Shown piece after piece: positions 27,985 through 35,574 of a stretch of 64,000 bases of DNA (position 1 is the first letter of the stretch; each line of letters opens with the position of its first letter). The position numbers and the translations under genes were made by a program. The notes beneath the pieces were generated by a model that was not told the DNA's origin, did not search any database, and was given only the letters and a program-made list of their open reading frames with translations. This DNA is from CANLBN01 sp050633525 (GTDB lineage Bacteria > Pseudomonadota > Gammaproteobacteria > Pseudomonadales > Cellvibrionaceae), in the NCBI GenBank assembly GCA_050633525.1, contig JBOEGR010000025.1:52481-116480 (forward strand), given 5' to 3'.

Positions 27985-28446
27985 TTAAGAAGGCTGGTGC
28001 AACCATTTAAGTTCACCACAGCCATAAGCGACAAGTTCAGATTCAATGGCGGCTAAAGCTGATGTACCCATGCGATAACGGCCTGTTTCTAAACCCGCAA
28101 AGCGATCAACTAAGGTGCCCAATAGAGGCTGATGGCTGACAACTAAAATCGTTTTTTCTGCGTCTCTTATTTCTTGAAGTAGGTTATCGGGGTTATCCGT
28201 AGGCGATAGCCCCTCTTTTGTGATGACAGGTTTATTTATCAAAGAGGAGACTATTTCAGCACTCTGTTGCGCCCGAACATAGTGGCTGCACCATATCTCA
28301 TCGATAGCATCTGCAAACACGGGCTCTTGCATGGATCTTTTGATAGTAGCACCAACATCCTCTCTACCTGCTTCAGTTAAACTTCTGGCAGCATCAGATT
28401 CAGCTTGTGTAACGGCTTCGCCGTGTCGCATAAAAAAAACGTACAT
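27985..28446 (-). CDS. sixA: Phosphohistidine phosphatase SixA
   Basis: Histidine phosphatase of 153 residues. The RHG motif FFMRHGEA (about 4-11) carries the nucleophilic histidine, and VSHQPLLGTLV carries the second histidine. SixA removes phosphate from histidine phosphotransfer domains such as ArcB or PtsI-related proteins. Length and motifs fit SixA well. It starts 45 bases after the DUF4389 gene, consistent with the gpsA-DUF4389-sixA order seen in related bacteria. Confidence 0.9.
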   Translation of the reverse strand: MYVFFMRHGEAVTQAESDAARSLTEAGREDVGATIKRSMQEPVFADAIDEIWCSHYVRAQQSAEIVSSLINKPVITKEGLSPTDNPDNLLQEIRDAEKTILVVSHQPLLGTLVDRFAGLETGRYRMGTSALAAIESELVAYGCGELKWLHQPS

Positions 28447-28490
28447 AATTCAGGGCACCTACCTATTGTCGTTATTATTATCTTGCACTG

Positions 28491-28847
28491 CTATTGGTCT
28501 ACTTTTTCACTCTCTGGCCAATCGGCGAAAGGGAAAGGCTTATCTTCACTGTTATACGTCAAGAAGCGTAGCATTTGATAAATATACTGTGACACACTGC
28601 TACCAAATTCACGCAACTTGTCGTTACCTTCACCCGTCACCAAGGCCCATACAAACTGTATAATCACGAGTACGGTAATAACATAACTCGCAGCACCTAA
28701 AATAAGAGCAAATAAAACCATAAAGACGAAACGTAACCAATGGTCCGCAGATAACAATCTTTCATTCCAATTTGGTTCTACATCATCAATCGTTTCAACT
28801 GATTCAGCCTCTACCGGTTTTGCTTGTTGTTCATTACCTGTTGTCAT
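28491..28847 (-). CDS. DUF4389 membrane protein
   Basis: Protein of 118 residues: an acidic N terminus, then a membrane region from about 35 to 70 (LRFVFMVLFALILGAASYVI, continuing VLVIIQFVWALVTGE) and a C-terminal amphipathic tail (FGSSVSQYIYQMLRFLTY) ending in FPFADWP. These blocks are those of DUF4389, of unknown function. Its ATG overlaps the gpsA stop (ATGA), so it is translationally coupled to gpsA. Confidence 0.85.
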   Translation of the reverse strand: MTTGNEQQAKPVEAESVETIDDVEPNWNERLLSADHWLRFVFMVLFALILGAASYVITVLVIIQFVWALVTGEGNDKLREFGSSVSQYIYQMLRFLTYNSEDKPFPFADWPESEKVDQ

Positions 28848-29866
28848 CGTATCGCCCCCGTAAAATCAACGTCACTATTTTGTTCGCTCAACATAAGCTG
28901 CTTAATAATACTATCTGCCGACGCACTCTCAAACAGTAGTGCATGTAAGGCAGACACCAAAGGCATATAGACGCCCAACTCTTCGGATTTTTCTTTCACT
29001 AAACGTAAGGTATTCACGCCTTCAACAACTTGCCCTACACCTTTCATAGCAGCCGTCAAAGATTTACCCTCTCCCATCGCATAACCAACACGGTAGTTAC
29101 GACTTAGATTAGAGTTGCAGGTAAGGATTAAGTCCCCGACACCCGCCAAACCCAAAAATGTCATTGGATCAGCACCCAACGAGTGGGCAAAGCGACCCAT
29201 TTCAGCTAGTGCTCTGGTCATTAATAAAGCCAAGGTATTTTGTCCATAATGCCTTGCTTGGGCCATGCCGGTAATAATGGCATAAATATTCTTTAAGGCA
29301 CCGGCCAATTCAACACCATAGCAGTCATTACTGGAATAGATACGAAAGCGGCCCGAACCTAGTACATCTTGCACTTGTTTTATTAAAGTATCATTTAAGC
29401 TCGCAATCACTGAACCTGTTAACTGACCTTGAATCATCTCTTTTGCGAAGTTAGGTCCACTTAACACACCGATACCATGCTGTGGCAATTCCTCAGCAAG
29501 AATCTGACTCATCAAGGTAAAGCCATCGCGCGCAATACCTTTGGTGGTACTCACAACCATGGCATCATCTGCTAGGTGAGGCCTAATCAAACACACGACC
29601 TCTCTAAACGAGGCACTGGGTACAGAGACGAAAACAAGCTGGCTGTTTGCTAGCGCCACACCTAGATCACTGGTCACCGATAAGCCATCAGATAATTCAT
29701 AATCTGGTAGATAGGCATCATTGATTCGGGTCTGTTGTACCCTACTCGCACGTTCTTCATCCCTCATCCAGAGGTGAGTAGGATAACCATTTGTTGCGAT
29801 TACATTCGAGATGGCGGTGCCAAAACTACCACCCCCAAGCACTGTTACACTCACTTCTGCTGTCAT
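28844..29866 (-). CDS. gpsA: Glycerol-3-phosphate dehydrogenase (NAD(P)+)
   Basis: Enzyme of 340 residues that reduces dihydroxyacetone phosphate to sn-glycerol 3-phosphate for phospholipid synthesis. NAD-binding motif GGGSFGTAI (11-19). Active-site lysine in ELAGALKNIYAI and substrate motif LAGVGDLILTC are present. Cytosolic, full length. First gene of a tight minus-strand run (gpsA, DUF4389, sixA, hydrolase, DUF4892). Confidence 0.96.
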   Translation of the reverse strand: MTAEVSVTVLGGGSFGTAISNVIATNGYPTHLWMRDEERASRVQQTRINDAYLPDYELSDGLSVTSDLGVALANSQLVFVSVPSASFREVVCLIRPHLADDAMVVSTTKGIARDGFTLMSQILAEELPQHGIGVLSGPNFAKEMIQGQLTGSVIASLNDTLIKQVQDVLGSGRFRIYSSNDCYGVELAGALKNIYAIITGMAQARHYGQNTLALLMTRALAEMGRFAHSLGADPMTFLGLAGVGDLILTCNSNLSRNYRVGYAMGEGKSLTAAMKGVGQVVEGVNTLRLVKEKSEELGVYMPLVSALHALLFESASADSIIKQLMLSEQNSDVDFTGAIR

Positions 29867-29916
29867 AACTGGATCATTTTATCGTTGTTTTTATATCGTT
29901 CTTGCTAGGGGCTCTT

Positions 29917-29959
29917 TAGTAATACTTAGTAGTAGTACTTAGTGGCAGTACTTAATACC
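29917..29959. repeat. Imperfect tandem repeats of a TTAGT..AGTAC unit
   Basis: Three successive copies are visible by eye: TTAGTAATAC, TTAGTAGTAGTAC, TTAGTGGCAGTAC, and then TTAATACC. The AGTACT core recurs in the hairpin at 30131-30153 and once more at 30158-30163, so the whole gap shares this word. Function unknown. Confidence 0.55.
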
Positions 29960-30065
29960 AAGGCGCATTGAGCACCGCGAAGTGAGCAACTCAATTGCCC
30001 TAGTAAATGGAGTACAGCATCATACCAAGCTCATTAGGCCAATTACAGCGCTCATCCACTCTACT

Positions 30066-30104
30066 TAAAAAGCCCTTAAGCATGAATAAGACCACTTAAG
30101 GGCT
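30066..30104 (-). terminator. Probable intrinsic terminator of htpG
   Basis: Perfect 10-base arms at 30071-30080 and 30095-30104 with a 14-base loop. On the minus strand the stem is followed by TTTTT (30070-30066). It lies 65 bases after the htpG stop. Confidence 0.7.
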
Positions 30105-30168
30105 AACGGTGCTATTAAGCAATATTATTAAGCAGTACTTTAAGAGTACTGCTAGCAAGTACTGCCAA

Positions 30169-32124
30169 CTAGTTAGATAGTTCTAATAAGAGTTTATTAA
30201 GGCGAGTGACATAGGCTGCCGGATCATCCAATTGCCCGCCCTCGGCTAAATTAGCTTGGTCAAAAAGTACTTTTACCAAATCGGCAAAGCGATCTTCATC
30301 AGATTCTTGATCTAGCTTCTGGACGAGAGGATGTTCTGGGTTGAGTTCGAAAATAGGCTTACTCTCTGGTACAGCCTGCCCCGCCTGCTCTAATAAACGG
30401 CGCATTTGAGCGCCCATATCAGCTTCCCCGACCACAACACAGGCAGGAGAATCGGTTAAACGGTGGGTTAATCTCACCTCTTCAACCTGCTCTTCTAGTG
30501 CCGCTTTACTGCGTTCAATCAAGCTTTTTAATTCTTCATTGATTTTTTCTTGTTCTTTTTTCTCTTCTTCAGAGTCTAATTCACCTAGATCTAAAGCACC
30601 TCGACCGACATCTTGAAAGGTCTTACCATCATATTCACGCAAGTGGCTCATCGTCCAATCATCAACGCGATCAGCCAGCAATAACACTTCGATACCTTTT
30701 TTACGGAAGACTTCGAGATGAGGCGAGTTTTTGGCCGTATTAAAGTTTTCAGCCGCGACATAATAGATTTTATCTTGGCCTTCCTGCATACGTCCGATGT
30801 ACTCATCTAGAGATTGGTCTTGCTCAGGTTTATCTGTATGAGTTGTTGCAAAGCGCATTAATTTGGCAATCTTTTCCTTGTTGGCAAAATCTTCACCTGG
30901 CCCTTCTTTAATAACCTGACCAAACTCTTTCCAGAATGCTTGATATTCTTCCGGCTTTTTCTTTGCCAGTTTTTCTAACATATCCAATACACGCTTGGTC
31001 AAGGCAGAGCGCATAGAATCAATATTCGGGTCTTTTTGTAATATTTCACGAGACACATTCAACGAAATATCATTAGAATCCACAATACCCTTAACAAAAC
31101 GTAGGTAGAGCGGTAAAAATTGCTCGGCCTCATCCATAATAAAGGTGCGCTGCACATATAACTTAAGGCCGCGTGCGGTATCGCGGTTAAACATGTCAAA
31201 TGGGGCCTGCTTAGGAATGAATAGCAAGCTAGTGTAATCGAGCTTACCCTCAACCTTGTTATGACTCCACGTTAAGGCGTCGTTATAGTCATGCGATACA
31301 TGCTTATAAAACTCTTGGTATTCTTCATCTTTGACTTCGCTTCGAGAACGAGTCCACAGCGCAGTTGCTGTATTAATCACTTCGTCTTCTGGTTCTTGAG
31401 CCTTCGCTTCCTCTTCTTCGCCTTCAACTGCCGGTTCTGGGTCTTTCTGCATCACAACCGGTAAAGAGATATGGTCAGAATATTTTTTAATTACAGAACG
31501 TAAACGCCAACCGTCAGCAAATTCTTCAGCATCATTCTTTAGGTGCAACACGATGCTCGTGCCCCGCTCGGCTCTTTCAATTGTTTCTAAAGTGAATTCC
31601 GCGTCACCCTGACATTCCCAATGAACGCCTTCCGACTTATCCGCACCGGCACGTCGAGTAAAGACTTCCACGTTATCTGCGACAATAAAGGCTGAATAAA
31701 AACCCACACCGAATTGACCGATCAATTGAGAATCTTTTTGTTGGTCTCCAGATAGCTGCTCCATAAATTGGGCTGTACCTGATTTAGCAATAGTACCCAA
31801 ATTATTAATCACTTCATCACGGCTCATACCAATGCCGTTATCACTGATAGTGACCGTTTTCGCTTCTTTATCAAACTCGATACGAATGGCCAACTCAGGA
31901 TCATTCTCATAGAGGCTACCATCTTTTAGTGCTTCAAAACGTAGCTTATCAGCAGCATCGGAAGCATTAGAGACAAGCTCTCTTAGAAAGATCTCTTTAT
32001 TGGAATAAAGAGAATGTATCATTAGTTGTAATAACTGCTTAGCTTCAGCCTGAAAACCCAGAGTTTCCTTTTTATTGGCTGTTTTCTTGTTCGTTTTGGC
32101 TTTTGAATCAGCTGCTTTGGTCAC
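30169..32124 (-). CDS. htpG: Molecular chaperone HtpG (Hsp90)
   Basis: Bacterial Hsp90 of 651 residues. The ATPase (Bergerat) motifs are ELVSNASDAADKLR, DNGIGMS and GQFGVGFYSAF. An acidic linker (VEGEEEEAKAQEPEDE) follows the N domain. The ORF is open to 32175, but a GTG at 32124 is preceded by AAGGAG with 6-base spacing and is the better start. The protein then begins with about 20 Lys/Ala/Thr-rich residues before the universal KETLGFQAEAKQLL, a little longer than most HtpG. It stands alone and ends in a clear terminator. Confidence 0.96.
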   Translation of the reverse strand: MTKAADSKAKTNKKTANKKETLGFQAEAKQLLQLMIHSLYSNKEIFLRELVSNASDAADKLRFEALKDGSLYENDPELAIRIEFDKEAKTVTISDNGIGMSRDEVINNLGTIAKSGTAQFMEQLSGDQQKDSQLIGQFGVGFYSAFIVADNVEVFTRRAGADKSEGVHWECQGDAEFTLETIERAERGTSIVLHLKNDAEEFADGWRLRSVIKKYSDHISLPVVMQKDPEPAVEGEEEEAKAQEPEDEVINTATALWTRSRSEVKDEEYQEFYKHVSHDYNDALTWSHNKVEGKLDYTSLLFIPKQAPFDMFNRDTARGLKLYVQRTFIMDEAEQFLPLYLRFVKGIVDSNDISLNVSREILQKDPNIDSMRSALTKRVLDMLEKLAKKKPEEYQAFWKEFGQVIKEGPGEDFANKEKIAKLMRFATTHTDKPEQDQSLDEYIGRMQEGQDKIYYVAAENFNTAKNSPHLEVFRKKGIEVLLLADRVDDWTMSHLREYDGKTFQDVGRGALDLGELDSEEEKKEQEKINEELKSLIERSKAALEEQVEEVRLTHRLTDSPACVVVGEADMGAQMRRLLEQAGQAVPESKPIFELNPEHPLVQKLDQESDEDRFADLVKVLFDQANLAEGGQLDDPAAYVTRLNKLLLELSN

Positions 32125-32306
32125 ATCAGACTCCTTAGAGATAGTTTTGATGGTTTTTCGGATAATGGAATGCACATGGATATTGGGGTAAGTGTGATTT
32201 TTTCAAGAGAATTACCTGATTCTAGCCTGATTACCATGACATCATTTAGCGGCGGAGCTATAATAAACGTAATTTGAATACCACTCATGCTCGGAGAACA
32301 TCAGCA

Positions 32307-32519
32307 ATGAATCTTGAATACTATATTATTCGTGGTCGCGGAGACGCTGGCTCGAAATTCCAACTTGCTCGTTTACAGGATGAGTCTGGAAATACCTACA
32401 AAGGCCAATACGATATGGCGCGCCATTTTTCATCTTTAGATGAAATGAAAAGCCACATTGCCGATGATGTTGTTAAGCAGCCTTTATCAGATCTTAATAT
32501 TCAAGCAATGAATATTTAA
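32307..32519 (+). CDS. Small conserved-looking protein, unknown
   Basis: 70-residue soluble polypeptide starting at the ATG at 32307, with GGAG about 10 bases upstream. An extension to a TTG at 32274 is possible but less likely. The sequence is well mixed and non-repetitive (NLEYYIIRGRGDAGSKF at the front, a central KGQYDMARHF), with no signal or membrane segment, and it ends before a strong terminator. I do not recognise the family. Divergent from htpG. Confidence 0.6.
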   Translation: MNLEYYIIRGRGDAGSKFQLARLQDESGNTYKGQYDMARHFSSLDEMKSHIADDVVKQPLSDLNIQAMNI

Positions 32520-32537
32520 TGACTATTTTATAAAATA

Positions 32538-32567
32538 AAAAAAGGGCGCCTCAAGGCGCCCTTTTTT
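32538..32567. terminator. Bidirectional terminator between a small gene and sdhD
   Basis: GGGCGCC (32544-32550) and GGCGCCC (32555-32561) with a TCAA loop, flanked by A-run and T-run on both sides. It can stop the small plus-strand gene and the minus-strand sdhCD transcript. Confidence 0.85.
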
Positions 32568-32606
32568 GTGTTTGCTATTTTAGGATATAGCTATTATCAC
32601 CACTCG

Positions 32607-32930
32607 TTATAGAGCAAATAGTAAGCCTAAGCCATAAAATAGAAAGAGAAGACTCACGAGAACAGCACCTAATGTAATCACTATGTTGCTGGGCAAACCA
32701 AATTTTTTGGCGTAATCACCGTCAATTTGCCAACCCGCTAAAATAGAATTAATACATGCGAAGATAAGTACGATAATAAAGTACCACTTCCAAGCAACAA
32801 TCTCTGTTTTAATAGATTCATATGCTAAGCCATCGGTAGATAGAAATACGCAAAGCAAACAGATACCGAAGGAAACAAATAAGGCATTAGCAATACGCTG
32901 AAACACCCATTGTTTAACGCCACTAGTCAT
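32607..32930 (-). CDS. sdhD: Succinate dehydrogenase membrane anchor SdhD
   Basis: Anchor subunit of complex II, 107 residues, three predicted membrane helices. The ATG at 32930 overlaps the sdhC stop (TAATG). In-frame starts further upstream would read into sdhC. The N-terminal QWVFQRIANALF and the quinone-site region GWQIDGDYAKKFG are recognisable. At the position where E. coli SdhD has the heme ligand His71 (HAWIGMWQ...DY), this protein has Asn (NSILAGWQ...DY). It is placed after sucD-sdhC and not upstream of sdhA. See findings. Confidence 0.85.
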   Translation of the reverse strand: MTSGVKQWVFQRIANALFVSFGICLLCVFLSTDGLAYESIKTEIVAWKWYFIIVLIFACINSILAGWQIDGDYAKKFGLPSNIVITLGAVLVSLLFLFYGLGLLFAL

Positions 32931-33310
32931 TATGCCCATACCAATACTCCCGCTAATACGCTCAACACAACACCACAAATAATCGCAGCCCAAGAAATTG
33001 CTTTACCGCCCGAGAATTCCTCAAAGAAGCCAAAGTCCTGAATAATATGCTTGATTGTCCCCATGCAGTAATAAGCAAAGGCGCTCAAAAAGCCCCAAGA
33101 AACAAATTGCAGTAAGAAGTTGGTGTCGTAGAGAGAGGCAACCGAGTTGTACTCTTGTTCTGATTGTAGAACACGACACAACAGTAGCAGCAAAAAACCC
33201 AAGCCAACCCAACTAATCACAGCGCAAACGCGATGAAGAATCGAAGCGATTGCCGTAATTGGAAAACTGACTGTACCCAGATCCAAATTCACAGGCCGTT
33301 TATTATTCAT
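32930..33310 (-). CDS. sdhC: Succinate dehydrogenase cytochrome b556 subunit SdhC
   Basis: Anchor subunit, 126 residues, three membrane helices. The ATG at 33310 has GGAGG 7 bases upstream. The segment RPVNLDLGTVSFPITAIAS and the following ILHR contain the Ser and Arg that help bind quinone in E. coli. The heme-ligand histidine is present in GTIKHIIQDFG. Sequence similarity to the E. coli SdhC is obvious by eye. Translationally coupled to sdhD. Located 86 bases after sucD, with a hairpin in the gap, an unusual position. Confidence 0.92.
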   Translation of the reverse strand: MNNKRPVNLDLGTVSFPITAIASILHRVCAVISWVGLGFLLLLLCRVLQSEQEYNSVASLYDTNFLLQFVSWGFLSAFAYYCMGTIKHIIQDFGFFEEFSGGKAISWAAIICGVVLSVLAGVLVWA

Positions 33311-33335
33311 TGATTTACCTCCAACAGGTGAGTGA

Positions 33336-33388
33336 AGGCGCAATCGTCAGTTTGCCAGCCGAAGCGATTCAAACTGATCGTTGCGCCT
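33336..33388 (-). other. Hairpin between sucD and sdhC
   Basis: Arms at 33336-33353 and 33371-33388 pair over 15 of 18 positions (8 bp, a 3-base mismatch, 7 bp), with a 17-base loop. No U-run follows on the minus strand, so it may be an RNA-processing or stabilising structure rather than a terminator. It separates sucD from the ribosome site of sdhC. Confidence 0.55.
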
Positions 33389-33396
33389 ACTTATTT

Positions 33397-34269
33397 TTAC
33401 CAACCGGTGACTTCTTTTAAGCCTTTACCAATATCTGCAAGACTACGAACAGTCTTAACACCAGCATCTTCTAGTGCGGCAAATTTTTCGTCAGCTGTAC
33501 CTTTACCACCAGAAATGATAGCGCCAGCATGGCCCATACGCTTACCTGGAGGTGCAGTAACACCAGCGATATAAGATACCACAGGTTTAGTGACATTGGC
33601 TTTAATAAACGCCGCTGCTTCTTCTTCTGCAGTACCACCGATTTCGCCAATCATCACGATCGCTTCAGTTTTGGGATCATTTTGAAACATGCCCAAAATA
33701 TCAATGAAGTTTGAACCTGGGATAGGATCACCACCGATGCCGACACAGGTAGACTGACCAAAACCATGATCAGTTGTTTGCTTAACCGCTTCATAAGTCA
33801 AAGTACCAGAGCGAGAAACAATACCCACTTTACCTGGCTTATGAATGTGACCTGGCATAATACCAATTTTACATTCGCCCGGTGTAATAACACCTGGACA
33901 GTTAGGTCCAATCATACGTACGCCTTTCTTATCAACGTACTCTTTGGCAACCAACATATCTAAAGTTGGAATGCCTTCAGTAATAGTGATAATTAATTCA
34001 ACGCCGGCATCAGCCGCTTCAATAATAGAATCCAAACAAAATGCAGCAGGAACATAAATAACAGTTGCAGTAGCACCCGTCTCTTCAACCGCTTCCTTAA
34101 CAGTGTTGAATACTGGCAAACCTAAGTGAGTTGTGCCGCCTTTACCCGGCGTAACACCACCAACCATTTGCGTACCATATTCAATAGCTTGCTCAGAGTG
34201 GAATGTACCGTTTGAGCCAGTAAAACCCTGACAAATAACTTTAGTATTTTTATCAATCAAAATAGACAT
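33397..34269 (-). CDS. sucD: Succinyl-CoA synthetase alpha subunit
   Basis: Alpha subunit, 290 residues, of the enzyme that makes ATP or GTP from succinyl-CoA in the TCA cycle. CoA-binding N-domain begins with TKVICQGFTGSNGTFHSEQA. The phosphorylated histidine lies in GHAGAIISG near residue 246, as in E. coli. Its ATG overlaps the sucC stop. Cytosolic, full length. Confidence 0.97.
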   Translation of the reverse strand: MSILIDKNTKVICQGFTGSNGTFHSEQAIEYGTQMVGGVTPGKGGTTHLGLPVFNTVKEAVEETGATATVIYVPAAFCLDSIIEAADAGVELIITITEGIPTLDMLVAKEYVDKKGVRMIGPNCPGVITPGECKIGIMPGHIHKPGKVGIVSRSGTLTYEAVKQTTDHGFGQSTCVGIGGDPIPGSNFIDILGMFQNDPKTEAIVMIGEIGGTAEEEAAAFIKANVTKPVVSYIAGVTAPPGKRMGHAGAIISGGKGTADEKFAALEDAGVKTVRSLADIGKGLKEVTGW

Positions 34270-35435
34270 TATTTGCCCTCCGCAGCAGCAACGACTTTTT
34301 CCGCTGCATCCGTTAGTGATGTTGCACCCGTTAAGTTTAATGTACTTGCATCGAGTAATTTCTTACCCGCTTCTGCATTCGTACCTTCTAAGCGTACAAC
34401 AACAGGAACTGTAACACCCACTTCTTCAACTGCTCCGATAATACCTTCAGCAATCATATCGCAACGTACGATACCACCAAAGATATTCACTAAAACAGCT
34501 TTAACATTACTATCAGAAAGAATCAGTTTAAACGCTTCAATCACACGCTCTTTGGTTGCACCACCACCTACGTCAAGGAAGTTAGCTGGCTTACCACCGT
34601 GCAAGTTAACGATATCCATTGTACCCATCGCCAAACCAGCACCATTCACCATACAACCTACATTACCGTCTAAAGCAACATAGTTAAGTTCGAATGAAGC
34701 CGCATGTGCTTCACGCTCGTCTTCTTGTGATGGATCGTGCATCTCACGAATTTTAGGTTGACGATATAAAGCATTGCCATCGATATTAATTTTACCGTCT
34801 AAGCAATGTAAGTTGCCTTCATCAGTAATAACCAAAGGATTAATTTCAAGTAGAGCGAAATCAAAATCTTCAAACATCTTGGCTAAGCCTAAGAAGATTT
34901 TAGTAAACTGTTTTACTTGTGTTGGATTTAAGCCCAATTTAAATGCAAGCTCACGACCTTGGTAAGGTTGTGCACCCACCAAGGGGTCGATGATAGCTTT
35001 AAGAATTTTTTCTGGCGTTTCTTCAGCAACGGTTTCAATTTCAACACCGCCTTCAGTTGAGGCCATAAATACGATACTGCGAGTAGCACGATCAACAACA
35101 GCACCTAAATATAATTCTTGGTCAATATCAGTTAAAGATTCAACCAAAATACGGCTCACTGGTTGACCGTCTTCGTCGGTTTGGTAGGTTACTAGGTTTT
35201 TACCTAACCAGTTTTCAGCAAAATCTTTTACTTCGCTTTTAGAGTCGACTAATTTAACACCGCCTGCTTTACCACGGCCACCTGCGTGAACCTGTGCTTT
35301 GACGACCCACTTGTCACCACCAATTGTATCGGTTGCTGCTGCCGCTTCTTCAGCTGTTGCTGCTGCAACACCCTTAGAAACAGGCAAACCGTATTCGGCA
35401 AACAGTTGTTTGGCCTGATACTCGTGCAAATTCAT
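34269..35435 (-). CDS. sucC: Succinyl-CoA synthetase beta subunit
   Basis: ATP-grasp beta subunit, 388 residues. Begins NLHEYQAKQLFAEYGLPV, as in the family. The nucleotide-binding region VKAQVHAGGRGKAGG and the C-terminal NIFGGIVRCDMIAEGI are intact. Coupled to sucD by a one-base overlap. Follows lpd by about 140 bases, which contain a weak hairpin followed by T-rich sequence on the minus strand, possibly lowering read-through. Confidence 0.97.
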   Translation of the reverse strand: MNLHEYQAKQLFAEYGLPVSKGVAAATAEEAAAATDTIGGDKWVVKAQVHAGGRGKAGGVKLVDSKSEVKDFAENWLGKNLVTYQTDEDGQPVSRILVESLTDIDQELYLGAVVDRATRSIVFMASTEGGVEIETVAEETPEKILKAIIDPLVGAQPYQGRELAFKLGLNPTQVKQFTKIFLGLAKMFEDFDFALLEINPLVITDEGNLHCLDGKINIDGNALYRQPKIREMHDPSQEDEREAHAASFELNYVALDGNVGCMVNGAGLAMGTMDIVNLHGGKPANFLDVGGGATKERVIEAFKLILSDSNVKAVLVNIFGGIVRCDMIAEGIIGAVEEVGVTVPVVVRLEGTNAEAGKKLLDASTLNLTGATSLTDAAEKVVAAAEGK

Positions 35436-35574
35436 AATATTTTCCGTTGTCGAGTTTTTAACGATGTATGTTGTTAGTACGTTAAAAACAGTATTAAAAA
35501 GAAACAGACAAAAGCGTCTGACCCTAAAACATGTTACGCAAGATTTAGTTGACTAAAATCTTACTAATGCAACA

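Larger units (their letters stand above)
29867..30168. other. Gap between gpsA and htpG with repeats, no gene
   Basis: No credible coding frame. It holds short imperfect direct repeats near gpsA (see the repeat entry) and two hairpins: a probable htpG terminator and a perfect 9-base palindrome arm pair at 30131-30139/30145-30153. The gpsA promoter must lie here, but I do not see a convincing -10/-35 pair. Confidence 0.6.
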
